From the NCBI GenBank assembly GCA_030693705.1, contig JAUYAB010000100.1, positions 1 through 64,000 of the forward strand: a stretch of DNA of 64,000 nt. Reading direction: 5' to 3'. The position numbers and the translations under genes are program-made. The notes beneath the pieces were generated by a model that saw only the letters and a list, made by a program, of their open reading frames with translations, was not told the DNA's origin and searched no databases. This DNA is from Ignavibacteria bacterium (lineage in GTDB: Bacteria > Bacteroidota > Ignavibacteria > Ignavibacteriales > Ignavibacteriaceae). Positions 14,841 to 23,423 of this stretch are shown here, one piece after another. Every line of letters begins with the position of its first letter. Position 1 is the stretch's first letter.

Positions 14841-17153
14841 ATGAACACAGTTAAAGAAATGGGTTTGCAATATCATCAGCTATTCGGGTTTAATGTTTTG
14901 CCGATACAAGGGAAGAAACCAAAAATCCAATGGGATAAATGGCAGAATGAAAAGCAAACTGTCGAGGATATTGAAAAAATGGATTGGAGTAATACAACAG
15001 GTATCGGTGTTGTCTTGGGGAATGATGATTTAAGAAATCTGGATTTAGATATTGTAGAGGATTATGAAATTCTTGATAAGCTTATCTGCGATTTAGAACT
15101 TCCGGAGAAATATCCTTGGGTAATACAAAGTGGAAGTGGTGAAGGATTTCATATTTACTTGCGAGTAAAAGATGAATTAGGAATTTTAAGTAAAAAGTTT
15201 GGGGGGGATAAAGCTGTCTTTAAGTTCAAACCAAAAGAGAAAAACATTTGCAAGCATGTTGAGGTGAGATGGAAAAATTGTCAGACAGTTCTTCCTCCAT
15301 CTATGCACGAAAGCGGCGGGGTATATACTTTTTATTATGATGAACCAAAAGAACTTCCTCTTTATATCGAAGCGGAGAAGTTAGTCGAAGTGATTTCAAA
15401 GTATTTTGAAATTGAAGAGGCAGCGGTTAAGCAAGTCAATATTAACGAGAGAAAAGAAGAGGTAACGCACTTTGACAAGGAAAGATTAGAAAGCGCTCTT
15501 GAGTGTTTGAGTAAAAACTTGCCTTCAAATTGTTATGAAGAGTGGTATAGAATCGGTTTTGCTCTTGTGCCTTACGGCGATGCCGGGAGAAAATATTTTG
15601 TAGGGATGAGCCTTGCGAATCCCAATTACCATGATACTGAAATGCAGTTGAATAAAAAGTTTGATGAGTTTATGAAGGACTATGATGGAAGGGTGACGTT
15701 AGGGAGTCTTTTTCATATTGCAGAAAATTTTGGATGGGTTAAACCGATTGTAAAATTCTGGTACTTTGATGACCGGGGTGTAATGAAGATATCGAGAACA
15801 CGATTTAAGAGACTTCTTGAAAGTGAAGGGTTCTGCAAATATAGGATTGACGGCAGTTATTTATTTGTGAGGATTAGACAAAACATCGTAGAAGAAATTG
15901 ACTGTGTTGATGTTAAAGAAACGGTGATGCATTATTTAGAATCATTCGCTGTGGAAGACTTAGAAGGGACAACCAGAACGGAACTTATTGATATACTGAT
16001 CAAATCTGCTCAGCAATTATTCTCAGTTCAATTTTTAGAATTCCTCATTACCCGGACTATTGAGTTTAATAAGGATTGTGATAAAAAAGGATATTTCTAT
16101 TTCCAAAATGGTTATGCGGAGATTGAAGAGAATAGAATTCAATTTAAAGATTACAAGAGTTTAGAAAAGCATATCTGGAGGAAACAAATAATAAAACGGA
16201 ATTATATAACAACGGAAAAGAGATCAATGTTTGAAGACTTGCTCTTTAATATCTGCCGGAAAGAAGTTAGAAGATATGAAGCGTTGAAAAGCGGAATCGG
16301 TTATCTGCTCCATGCATATAAAGACCCGTCAAACGCAAAAGCCGTGATCTTTATTGATGAAAAGTTGAGCGAAGGTTCTTTTGGAAGAAGCGGAAAAGGG
16401 CTGGTGATAAAAGGGATTTCACATATAAGGAATACCGTTGTGGAAGATGGAAGGAATTTTAACCCGTCTAAGAATTTTGCCTTTCAAAGAGTGAAAGCGG
16501 ATACTTCAATAATTGCAATTGAAGATATAGGAATGAGGTTTCCATTTGAACGTTTGTTTTCAATAATTACGGACGGCATTACCATCGAACGGAAAAACAA
16601 AGATGAAATGTTCTTGAGCGGAAATGAATCGCCAAAGCTAGTGATCTCGACAAATTATTCGATTAAAGGAGTTGATGATTCAACGTTGGACAGGCAGTTT
16701 GTAATTGAGTTTTCGGATTACTACAATAAAAATTACCGTCCGTTTGATGAATTCGGGAAGAGATTTTACGAAGGATGGAACGAGGTGGACTGGAATAGTT
16801 TCGATTGTTTTATGATTGAGTGTTTACAGTTGTATTTGATGAGAGGGTTAGTCGCTTACGAATATGTAAATCTTGAAAAGAAAAAACTAATAGACGAAAC
16901 CTCAATTGAGTTTTCCGAATACAGTGAGGGATTGGAGCTTGAAAAGGAATATGATAAAAAAGAGTTGTTTGAAGATTTCAAGAAAGAGTATAGCGATTAT
17001 GATTCGGACGGACCGGGAAAGCTGACCCAAAGAAAACTTACTCATTGGTTTAAAATGTTTGGACGGATTAAGGGATTGAACATTGTGGAAAATAAATCGG
17101 GGGCAAAAAGGACGATTGTAATCATGAACCCTCACCCCGACCCTCTCCCTTAA
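14841..17153 (+). CDS. Primase-polymerase / SF3-like helicase replication protein
   Basis: 770 residues. The N-terminal bifunctional primase/polymerase domain (about 5-190) has the catalytic LDLDI (67-71), GFHIYL with H104 and LPPSMH. A PriCT-like domain follows (about 212-298; EEWYRIGFAL ... HIAENFGW). The C-terminal helicase domain (about 480-660) has an atypical P-loop GRSGKG (515-520), Walker B IIAIEDIG (557-564), sensor asparagine in VISTN and a likely arginine finger in STLDRQF. It would prime and unwind element DNA during autonomous replication. The last residues (HPDPLP) and the stop codon come from a palindromic repeat at 17129. The integrase gene ends 60 bp upstream. Confidence 0.88.
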   Translation: MNTVKEMGLQYHQLFGFNVLPIQGKKPKIQWDKWQNEKQTVEDIEKMDWSNTTGIGVVLGNDDLRNLDLDIVEDYEILDKLICDLELPEKYPWVIQSGSGEGFHIYLRVKDELGILSKKFGGDKAVFKFKPKEKNICKHVEVRWKNCQTVLPPSMHESGGVYTFYYDEPKELPLYIEAEKLVEVISKYFEIEEAAVKQVNINERKEEVTHFDKERLESALECLSKNLPSNCYEEWYRIGFALVPYGDAGRKYFVGMSLANPNYHDTEMQLNKKFDEFMKDYDGRVTLGSLFHIAENFGWVKPIVKFWYFDDRGVMKISRTRFKRLLESEGFCKYRIDGSYLFVRIRQNIVEEIDCVDVKETVMHYLESFAVEDLEGTTRTELIDILIKSAQQLFSVQFLEFLITRTIEFNKDCDKKGYFYFQNGYAEIEENRIQFKDYKSLEKHIWRKQIIKRNYITTEKRSMFEDLLFNICRKEVRRYEALKSGIGYLLHAYKDPSNAKAVIFIDEKLSEGSFGRSGKGLVIKGISHIRNTVVEDGRNFNPSKNFAFQRVKADTSIIAIEDIGMRFPFERLFSIITDGITIERKNKDEMFLSGNESPKLVISTNYSIKGVDDSTLDRQFVIEFSDYYNKNYRPFDEFGKRFYEGWNEVDWNSFDCFMIECLQLYLMRGLVAYEYVNLEKKKLIDETSIEFSEYSEGLELEKEYDKKELFEDFKKEYSDYDSDGPGKLTQRKLTHWFKMFGRIKGLNIVENKSGAKRTIVIMNPHPDPLP

Positions 17154-17170
17154 AATAAAGGTGAGGGAGA
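17129..17170. repeat. Palindromic repeat, copy 5 (3' end of primase)
   Basis: CCTCACCCCGACCCTCTCCC, a short A-rich loop, then GGTGAGGGAG. It supplies the last codons and the TAA of the primase gene. The CTCACC/GGTGAG stem could also act as an RNA hairpin, but no U-tract follows. Confidence 0.78.
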
Positions 17171-17172
17171 AA

Positions 17173-17249
17173 ATGGACGCTTGGACGTAAGAACATACCG
17201 TTTTCAAGTGCGGTAAAAAAGTTGATGAAATTGCGTCCATGCGTCCAAG
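17173..17249. repeat. Inverted pairs of TGGACG iteron-like repeats
   Basis: ATGGACGCTTGGACG (17173-17187) carries two direct TGGACG units 8 bp apart. GCGTCCATGCGTCCAAG (17233-17249) carries the same two in reverse. About 45 bp separate the arms. Lying directly behind a primase-helicase gene, this could be a replication-initiator or primase binding site. The repeats are seen; origin function is inferred. Apart from one possible short ORF, the rest of 17250-17670 is featureless AT-rich DNA. Confidence 0.45.
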
Positions 17250-17344
17250 TTAGTGTGATTGGTTGAAATTATGAAAATGTTAGGGTTTTAATGGACAAAT
17301 TGGAAGAGCCTTTTATAAATTAGCGAACCGAATAGGGAATCAAG

Positions 17345-17455
17345 ATGTCGAAGTTGTTTAAATTTGGGGGATTATTTGAAAATAGACTGTTATTAAAGAA
17401 TTTGGTGGATGAGGTGTTTGACAATTTTGAAGGGTCTTTTTCGATTATGGGGTAA
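17345..17455 (+). CDS. Possible small protein of 36 residues
   Basis: An ATG at 17345, seven bases after AGGGA, opens a 36-codon frame (MSKLFKFGGLFENRLLLKNL, then an acidic VDEVFDNFEG end). It is the only ORF with a plausible ribosome site in the 560-bp gap after the primase gene. Amphipathic composition is the only feature; no family is recognised. It may be a chance frame. Confidence 0.25.
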   Translation: MSKLFKFGGLFENRLLLKNLVDEVFDNFEGSFSIMG

Positions 17456-17670
17456 AAAGGAAATTAAATTGTATATTTTTTAAAAGTTGATACAAATAAT
17501 AAGAAGATGGTAGAAGAGACAATGAAAATATGAAAAAGACTAAAATTATAGTTAGATTTAAGCCAAAAAATTATAAAAAAAAATGAAAATTATTGTGGGG
17601 AATTTATTATTAATATTAATAACTTATAATATATTAATATGGAAAATTAATTAATAATTAAAAATCTATA

Positions 17671-17678
17671 TAAATTTG
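17671..17678 (+). promoter_or_regulatory. Possible promoter (-7 element) of the peptidase-NTPase-MBL operon
   Basis: TAAATTTG at 17671-17678 matches the Bacteroidota -7 consensus TAnnTTTG, 41 bp before the ATG at 17719. No good TTTG -33 element lies upstream, which is all A/T. The position is right for the operon, but in DNA this AT-rich a chance match is possible. Confidence 0.35.
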
Positions 17679-17718
17679 ATAATGAAATTCAGTTGACTTA
17701 ATAAAAGTAGGTGTATTG

Positions 17719-19080
17719 ATGGTTTTTACGAATACAAAAAAAATTGAATTATTATTGAAACGTTATTTAAAACTGAAAAAAAATGATGATCTACTTATTA
17801 TTTCAGACGAATATCATGAAGTTGAAATACAAAGCATATTATTTGTCGCTAAAAAAAAATCTATTAATTCCACGAAAATAATTATTCCTAGAGAACATCA
17901 AAAAGAGAACAAAGCAAAGAATATAAGAATTGACAAAAACATATTAAAAAAATATGAAGGGATTATAATTTTTACTGACCATTCTCCAGAAACAACATCA
18001 TTTAGGTATACATGTTTGAATTATTTTACTGAGCAATGCAAAAGAGCTCGTGCTATCTCCATGCCAGGCGTAAATCTCAAACAATACAAGTTTATAAATG
18101 ATAGTTTCAGTAAGCAAAACGCATTAGGCGAAAAGATTGCTGAGATATTAAGAAGGGCAAATTCTATTGATATTGAAACAAAATCTAAAAAGGGAAAACG
18201 ATATAATTTATATATTCCGATTGAAAAACAAAATCCAGTTAACAACGGGGGATATATATCATGTGGTGAATGGGTAAATCTACCAACTGGAGAAGTATTT
18301 ATCCTACCTCAAAAAAATAAAACTAATGGATATATAGTTATAAATGGGGCGATACCAGGTTTTGTAATAAGTGATAATGATGAAATTATTTTACAATTAG
18401 AAAATGGAAATATAATAGGAATTGAATCTATTAATAAAGAATTAAAAAGTAGGGCGATTGAATTATTTTTCAAAAATGGAATAATTGGCAACGAAAAATT
18501 CCCAAACTCAAATACAATTTGTGAATTTGGAATTGGAATCAATAAATTAATTAAAGATTTTTCAGGCATCCCTCAACTTGACGAAAAAGTATTTGGTACA
18601 GTCCATGTGGCATTTGGAAGAAATGATAGTTTAGGGGGAGATATTATAGGGGATGCCCACCATGATATTGTGACTAAATGCAATAATCTTTATGTTGACA
18701 TATTAGAAAAAGCTTTAATACATCAGAATAGATTTAGTCTTCCTAAAACAACACAATTTATTAATAGTCATTTTTTAAAACTAAAATTTAAAGAAAATGA
18801 TAATTTTAAAATGGAAGGCTCTGATTGTTCATTCAATAGAAAGGAAAAAACGTATAATTTAACTTGGTTACCACCGAGAGGAAAGCCCAAAATAACCACA
18901 ATCGGTGTGAAAAACATAAAAAGGGAATTAACTATTCTTTTAGATATAATAAAATCAGCAAACAGAATCAGTTACCTGGAAATACAAAATAAAAGTAACT
19001 TGAAAAGAATTAATAAAAATCGATTAATATATATTCTAAAATTACTTCTTAGTCAAAAAATAATAAAAATTGACAGCTAA
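17719..19080 (+). CDS. M29-family (aminopeptidase T-like) metalloenzyme with winged-helix-like tail
   Basis: 453 residues from the ATG at 17719, which has AGGTG 6 bases upstream (a TTG at 17716 extends the frame by one codon). Numbered from that TTG, the M29 dimetal ligands are all visible: E193 in NLPTGEVF, E270 in CEFGIGIN, H297 in GTVHVAFG, and H315 and D317 in HHDIV. M29 enzymes are aminopeptidases; NicX-type dioxygenases share the fold, so the reaction is not certain. The last ~50 residues (SYLEIQNKSNLKRINKNRLI ... LLSQKIIKI) look like a winged helix, which M29 enzymes normally lack. There is no signal peptide, so it is cytoplasmic. First gene of a four-gene operon. The composition is much richer in A+T and lysine than the chromosomal genes, a sign of transfer. 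Confidence 0.75.
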   Translation: MVFTNTKKIELLLKRYLKLKKNDDLLIISDEYHEVEIQSILFVAKKKSINSTKIIIPREHQKENKAKNIRIDKNILKKYEGIIIFTDHSPETTSFRYTCLNYFTEQCKRARAISMPGVNLKQYKFINDSFSKQNALGEKIAEILRRANSIDIETKSKKGKRYNLYIPIEKQNPVNNGGYISCGEWVNLPTGEVFILPQKNKTNGYIVINGAIPGFVISDNDEIILQLENGNIIGIESINKELKSRAIELFFKNGIIGNEKFPNSNTICEFGIGINKLIKDFSGIPQLDEKVFGTVHVAFGRNDSLGGDIIGDAHHDIVTKCNNLYVDILEKALIHQNRFSLPKTTQFINSHFLKLKFKENDNFKMEGSDCSFNRKEKTYNLTWLPPRGKPKITTIGVKNIKRELTILLDIIKSANRISYLEIQNKSNLKRINKNRLIYILKLLLSQKIIKIDS

Positions 19081-19085
19081 GCCTT

Positions 19086-20648
19086 ATGAATATTTTTGAT
19101 AAGTTGAAAACAAATCTTGATTTTAACTATGAAATACGTGATGAAGTTGATGGGGTTTGTTTTGCAGCGTTTGACATCAAAAATATATTACGAATATTTG
19201 AAACGTTATTTTTTGAAATAGTATTAATAACCAAAGATTCTACTTTTAATAATGATAGCAGTCGAAATTCTGAAGAATTTATAACTTTTTTATTAAACCA
19301 AGGAATTGGTAGCGAATCAATAACTTTATTTGTTACAGATGATGAGTCAATAATTAACATTGATAAATTTAATTCGTCTAAATGGGTTTGGATAACAAAT
19401 AAAAAGCTTGTATCAATACTGAACGAAAAAAATCCAAAAGACTTTTTCAGAAAAGAAATAATAAAAAGGGTGCCTATTCATACCTTATCACCTTATCAAA
19501 TAAAAATTGCTGTTAGTGGTAAGATGTTCTTTGATAGAGAGCATGAACTTGAAAAAGTTACGAACTTAAGTGAGAATTTTGCAATATTTGGACCAAGAAA
19601 GATCGGAAAAACATCCCTAGCAAAAAAAATAAAAGAACATTATATAAAAAACAGAAATTATTGGTATGGGGTAGCTAAAACAAATAGATCTTTTTATTCT
19701 GTAGCTTATGTTGATTGCGATTTATTAAATAACTTTCAGAGTTCGGAAGAGGTGTTGTTTGAATATATACTGAATAGTATGGAACTCCTAGCAAGTGATT
19801 ATAACCGATCGAAAAAGATATTTAGAAAAAAAATAACACCACTCACCCCGTATGAGTTTTTGCAAAAATTACTTGAGACAAGATTTAGATATTGTACTAT
19901 TATACTTGACGAGGTTGATAAATTACTTAGAATAGACGAACAACAGCAGTGGGCAATTTTTCAAAAATTAAGAGCACTAATTGATAATTATAGAGTCAAA
20001 TTTATTTTGGTTGGTTTTAAGGATTTATCATATAGTTTGAATAAAATTAATTTCCCATTTTTCCAAAGACTAACACCTTTGAGTTTAGGAAATCTAGATA
20101 AAAATTCCGCACGAAAACTAATACTTGAACCGTTGGATGAACTATGCGTTATTCTAGATCACAAAGACGAAATAGTAGATAAAATATATTATTATACTGG
20201 TGGCTTACCTTCCTTAATACAAGCAGTTTGTTCAAAAACCATTGAAGAATTATACCAAAGCAAAACTAGTGCAATTACACCTGAACTAATTGCCAAGGTA
20301 ATAAATTTAGTAACTCCCTTGCAAACATTATTAAGATATTTCGAAATGGAAATGGAACCCCTTGCGCAATTATTAGTATATTTCACAGCTAGGGATAATG
20401 ATGGAGTTTTTAGAACAAGGGAATTTATGGTTTATTTTAAACGTAGGGCTAGATTTCAATTGAATCATAAAGATTTGATGTTTTCATTAGATCATTTATG
20501 TATTAGTAATATTTTCCAAGTTTTGGAATTAAATGAAAAATATTCGTTTGTAATTGATGCTTTTTGGGAAATAATAAAAAGAAGAATATCTGAATATGGT
20601 TTTGAAACAATGATAAAACCAATTTTAGCAAAAATATCAGTTAATTAA
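19086..20648 (+). CDS. AAA/STAND-like ATPase
   Basis: 520 residues, starting 5 bp after the peptidase gene. Residues 1-140 form an unrecognised alpha/beta domain (EIVLITKDS ... SITLFVTDDES). Then come a P-loop GPRKIGKTS (169-177) preceded by the REHELEKV linker typical of AAA_16/STAND proteins, Walker B IILDEVDKLL (272-281), sensor-1 FILVGF (306-311) and TGGLPSLIQAVC (371-382), the winged-helix-proximal motif of STAND/AAA_14-like NTPases. The C-terminal ~110 residues look like a winged helix. No TPR, WD or LRR sensor repeats follow, so it is shorter than Avs proteins. It probably powers or gates the neighbouring enzymes. The NTPase call is strong; the function is inferred. Confidence 0.8.
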   Translation: MNIFDKLKTNLDFNYEIRDEVDGVCFAAFDIKNILRIFETLFFEIVLITKDSTFNNDSSRNSEEFITFLLNQGIGSESITLFVTDDESIINIDKFNSSKWVWITNKKLVSILNEKNPKDFFRKEIIKRVPIHTLSPYQIKIAVSGKMFFDREHELEKVTNLSENFAIFGPRKIGKTSLAKKIKEHYIKNRNYWYGVAKTNRSFYSVAYVDCDLLNNFQSSEEVLFEYILNSMELLASDYNRSKKIFRKKITPLTPYEFLQKLLETRFRYCTIILDEVDKLLRIDEQQQWAIFQKLRALIDNYRVKFILVGFKDLSYSLNKINFPFFQRLTPLSLGNLDKNSARKLILEPLDELCVILDHKDEIVDKIYYYTGGLPSLIQAVCSKTIEELYQSKTSAITPELIAKVINLVTPLQTLLRYFEMEMEPLAQLLVYFTARDNDGVFRTREFMVYFKRRARFQLNHKDLMFSLDHLCISNIFQVLELNEKYSFVIDAFWEIIKRRISEYGFETMIKPILAKISVN

Positions 20649-20649
20649 T

Positions 20650-22029
20650 ATGAAAAGTGCAGCATTTATTCATGGTCGTTCAATTAGTGTTGATGAGATT
20701 AGTAAAGCTCGCCAATCCAATAAACCAATCTTTTTTGTTCCACAAGTGCATAATATTGAAACGTTACTTGAAAAAACGAGTGGTATTTTTAATTCATGTT
20801 CACCGCGAGCAATATTTTCTCCATGTTCACAGGGGAAGACGACCGAGCTAAATTATATTAAGTATTTATATAGAAATTTCCCAACACTAAATAAAGCAAA
20901 TCCAATAGAAATTGCTTCAATGAGATGGAATGGTGATGAATTAAGAAATCAATTATCTGAAAAACTTAAATCATTATCGAAAAACACACTATACGAAATT
21001 ATTTCAACTTCAAAAAATATTAAGAGAAATTCATTTAGTCTAGTTATGATTGATGCTATAGAGAAGCTTGAAAAAAATTCATTACACTGGCTAGTGGCAA
21101 ACATTCATAATCTCGAAGAAGAAAAGGTTGGGTTTTTAAGAGAGAATAAAATATTGATTGTGATCTCAGGTAGAGTTTCATTTGAGATGTTAACAAGGGC
21201 AACAAATTCTCCATTAGATAAAATAACCGAACATACTGTTCGAGATTTTTTATTAAGTGAAATTAAAGAGTATTTGGAAATTTTTTCTAAAAATAATCCC
21301 ATTAGCTTCTCTGAGAAATTCAAGTCAAAAATTTTTAATTATACTAATGGAGATAAGTATTACACACAATTTTTATGCGATAAAGTAGTCACCACTTTAA
21401 ATTTTACGAGACCAAAACACGTTATATTAAAGAAGCATTTAGATGTAGCTTTAAATAACTATTTCAATTCAGGATATTTAAATGACACTATAACACATAA
21501 TAAATTAAAATTAATAGCTAAAAATGAAAAAGCCTTCAATGTTCTAAAAGAAATAAGTGATGAAAGGGACGTTTTATGGCATGAAATTGATGATGATGTA
21601 CGTAAAATAATTTACAATGAAGCAATTGTTTATAAGAATGAAAATAACATCTTATTTAAAAACTATATAATCAAAAATGTGTTTTACAACGCTTTTTTAA
21701 GGAAGAAAAAATCTTTTGTTTTAATTGAGTATTGTTTACCGGAAATTGAAGAAGCTCAAGCTACAATTAAAAAGAAAAGGAAAAGAATACGGAATTATAT
21801 TTTGGAAAATAAATTTACTGGTGATCTATTATGGTTTTACTACGGAGAAATTATTAAAAAAATAAGGGATAAAATCAAAATAAAATTTATTAATGAAGAT
21901 CTAACTGAATTTTATGGAATGGTTGATAAGAATGATCTTGGAGGAAGAGAACCAATGATTGGAGAAGGGATTATTATTTATTCTACAAAAGAAAAAAAAG
22001 AAATAATTACAAAAACAACTTTTTTGTAA
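20650..22029 (+). CDS. Second STAND-like NTPase with degenerate active site
   Basis: 459 residues, starting 1 bp after the previous stop. The P-loop is SPCSQGKTT (57-65): the GKT core is kept but the leading glycine is serine. The Walker B region LVMIDAIEKL (131-140) has alanine where the catalytic glutamate should be. VISGR (171-175) resembles sensor 1. It may therefore bind nucleotide but hydrolyse it poorly, like inactive partners in heteromeric NTPase assemblies. The C-terminal half is lysine- and aromatic-rich with no recognised domain; its last ~70 residues (from about 390, beginning FTGDLLWFYYG) look like a small separate beta domain. The paired arrangement with the active NTPase suggests a hetero-oligomer. 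Confidence 0.65.
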   Translation: MKSAAFIHGRSISVDEISKARQSNKPIFFVPQVHNIETLLEKTSGIFNSCSPRAIFSPCSQGKTTELNYIKYLYRNFPTLNKANPIEIASMRWNGDELRNQLSEKLKSLSKNTLYEIISTSKNIKRNSFSLVMIDAIEKLEKNSLHWLVANIHNLEEEKVGFLRENKILIVISGRVSFEMLTRATNSPLDKITEHTVRDFLLSEIKEYLEIFSKNNPISFSEKFKSKIFNYTNGDKYYTQFLCDKVVTTLNFTRPKHVILKKHLDVALNNYFNSGYLNDTITHNKLKLIAKNEKAFNVLKEISDERDVLWHEIDDDVRKIIYNEAIVYKNENNILFKNYIIKNVFYNAFLRKKKSFVLIEYCLPEIEEAQATIKKKRKRIRNYILENKFTGDLLWFYYGEIIKKIRDKIKIKFINEDLTEFYGMVDKNDLGGREPMIGEGIIIYSTKEKKEIITKTTFL

Positions 22030-22032
22030 ATC

Positions 22033-23160
22033 ATGAAGAAAGAATCATATCCTAAAAAGATAAACATTAATGACCCATTAATGTCACTTACGTTTGTGGG
22101 AAGTGGTTTTGGTGAAAGTATAATTATCAATTTAGGTGGAAAATTACTTAGTATAGTTGACTGTTGCAAACAAGTTGCAGAAACCGATATTAAGTATAAC
22201 TTTTCTAATATTTTCAGCCAAAGTATAAAAATTTCAAAAAATCCTTATTTAGGTTTTTTATTACTTACTCACCCACATTTCGATCATTTTCAATCATTAC
22301 ATAAGTTAGTTGAGGAATATGGTAATGACTTTGTAAAAGTTTGTCTTTTTAACGGAATAACAGAAGCCGAGCTTGCAGAAATTTATAAAGAGCAATCAAA
22401 AAAACTTAACCACAGTGTATCCGCTTATAATCAATTCAAACACTATTCTAAATTGCTTAATTCATTAGACAATAATGTTGAAAATTCAAGAAGAAGAGCA
22501 GTGGCAGAAGATTCTAACATTTTTACAATTAACGTTGAAGATAAGAATGGTAAAAAATATGATTTTACTATAGATGCAATAGCACCTAGTTATAAAAATT
22601 CAAAAAAATTTCTTAGTCAAGCAAAATTTCATAATTTTATAAATTTGGTTCAAAACGATAAAAAACTTGAACAATTAGGGAATATCATATCCGTTGTACT
22701 TCTTATTAGGTTTGGTAAAACGAAAATATTACTTGGAGGTGATGTAACATCAAAGGGATGGGAGGAGATACTTTTGAAGAAGAAAGATGATTTGTTAGAT
22801 CCTATATTAGTAAAATCAAGCCACCATGGCTCTACCGAGGGCAATCCAGAACAATTATACAATGAGATGTTCTCTGACAATCATAGCAGAAAAAAATGCA
22901 AAGTAATAATAGTTCCATTTTATGATAAAGGTTTGCCATCAGTTAAAACAATAAATATGTTCAAAAAATATTCATTGACTTACGAATTAACGTCAAGTTT
23001 AAGTCAGAAAAAAGATAAAAAAATATCATCAAGATTACAAAACGTAAAAAATATTAAATTAGTAGCCACTTCCCAAAATTATTACAAAACATTTATTGTA
23101 GATACTGAAAATGAGTTTAGTAATATGACTCCAAGTTGGGCTTTAAAAGAACACTTATGA
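22033..23160 (+). CDS. Metallo-beta-lactamase-fold hydrolase (ComEC-like)
   Basis: 375 residues, starting 3 bp after the previous stop. The MBL signature THPHFDH (79-85) supplies H80, H82, D84 and H85. GGDVT (235-239) gives the bridging aspartate and SSHHGS (262-267) the next histidine, in the form seen in ComEC-type MBL domains, which act on nucleic acids or nucleotides. There is no signal peptide or membrane segment. It is the last gene of the operon, and no terminator is evident after it. In AVAST type 1 an MBL enzyme is encoded with a protease and a STAND NTPase, so it may be an effector here, but the substrate cannot be told from sequence. Confidence 0.85.
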   Translation: MKKESYPKKININDPLMSLTFVGSGFGESIIINLGGKLLSIVDCCKQVAETDIKYNFSNIFSQSIKISKNPYLGFLLLTHPHFDHFQSLHKLVEEYGNDFVKVCLFNGITEAELAEIYKEQSKKLNHSVSAYNQFKHYSKLLNSLDNNVENSRRRAVAEDSNIFTINVEDKNGKKYDFTIDAIAPSYKNSKKFLSQAKFHNFINLVQNDKKLEQLGNIISVVLLIRFGKTKILLGGDVTSKGWEEILLKKKDDLLDPILVKSSHHGSTEGNPEQLYNEMFSDNHSRKKCKVIIVPFYDKGLPSVKTINMFKKYSLTYELTSSLSQKKDKKISSRLQNVKNIKLVATSQNYYKTFIVDTENEFSNMTPSWALKEHL

Positions 23161-23423
23161 TTTTTTAAAATAAAACAGATTATTGTCAAATTTTAATTAA
23201 TCATTACTATAAATGGAATGAAAATAATATGGGGGGGGAGATAAGTAGATTGAACTTGTAGTATGAAAAACAACTAACTATTTACATCTTTATCAAGGTT
23301 GTGATTTTAAAAATAGAGTTTTATATTATTATATTACGATATAAGGTAATCCATAACTATTAAAATGAATAAAGTCAAACAAAAATATTTAACCGCCCAA
23401 GGCTATAAATATTCAGGTTAATA
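23161..23423. other. Non-coding AT-rich spacer
   Basis: This gap between the MBL gene and the recombinase remnant has stop codons in all frames and no hairpin followed by a T-tract. A run of eight or nine G at about 23230 is the only oddity. Nothing else is seen. Confidence 0.6.

Noticed and set aside
4151-17170. CRISPR array
   Set aside because: The repeat copies are dispersed, unequal in length and inside genes; there are no regular spacers and no cas genes.
23228-23238. Poly-G run as a phase-variable promoter
   Set aside because: It is not near a gene start; the nearest downstream gene start on either strand is far away and the neighbours face away from it.
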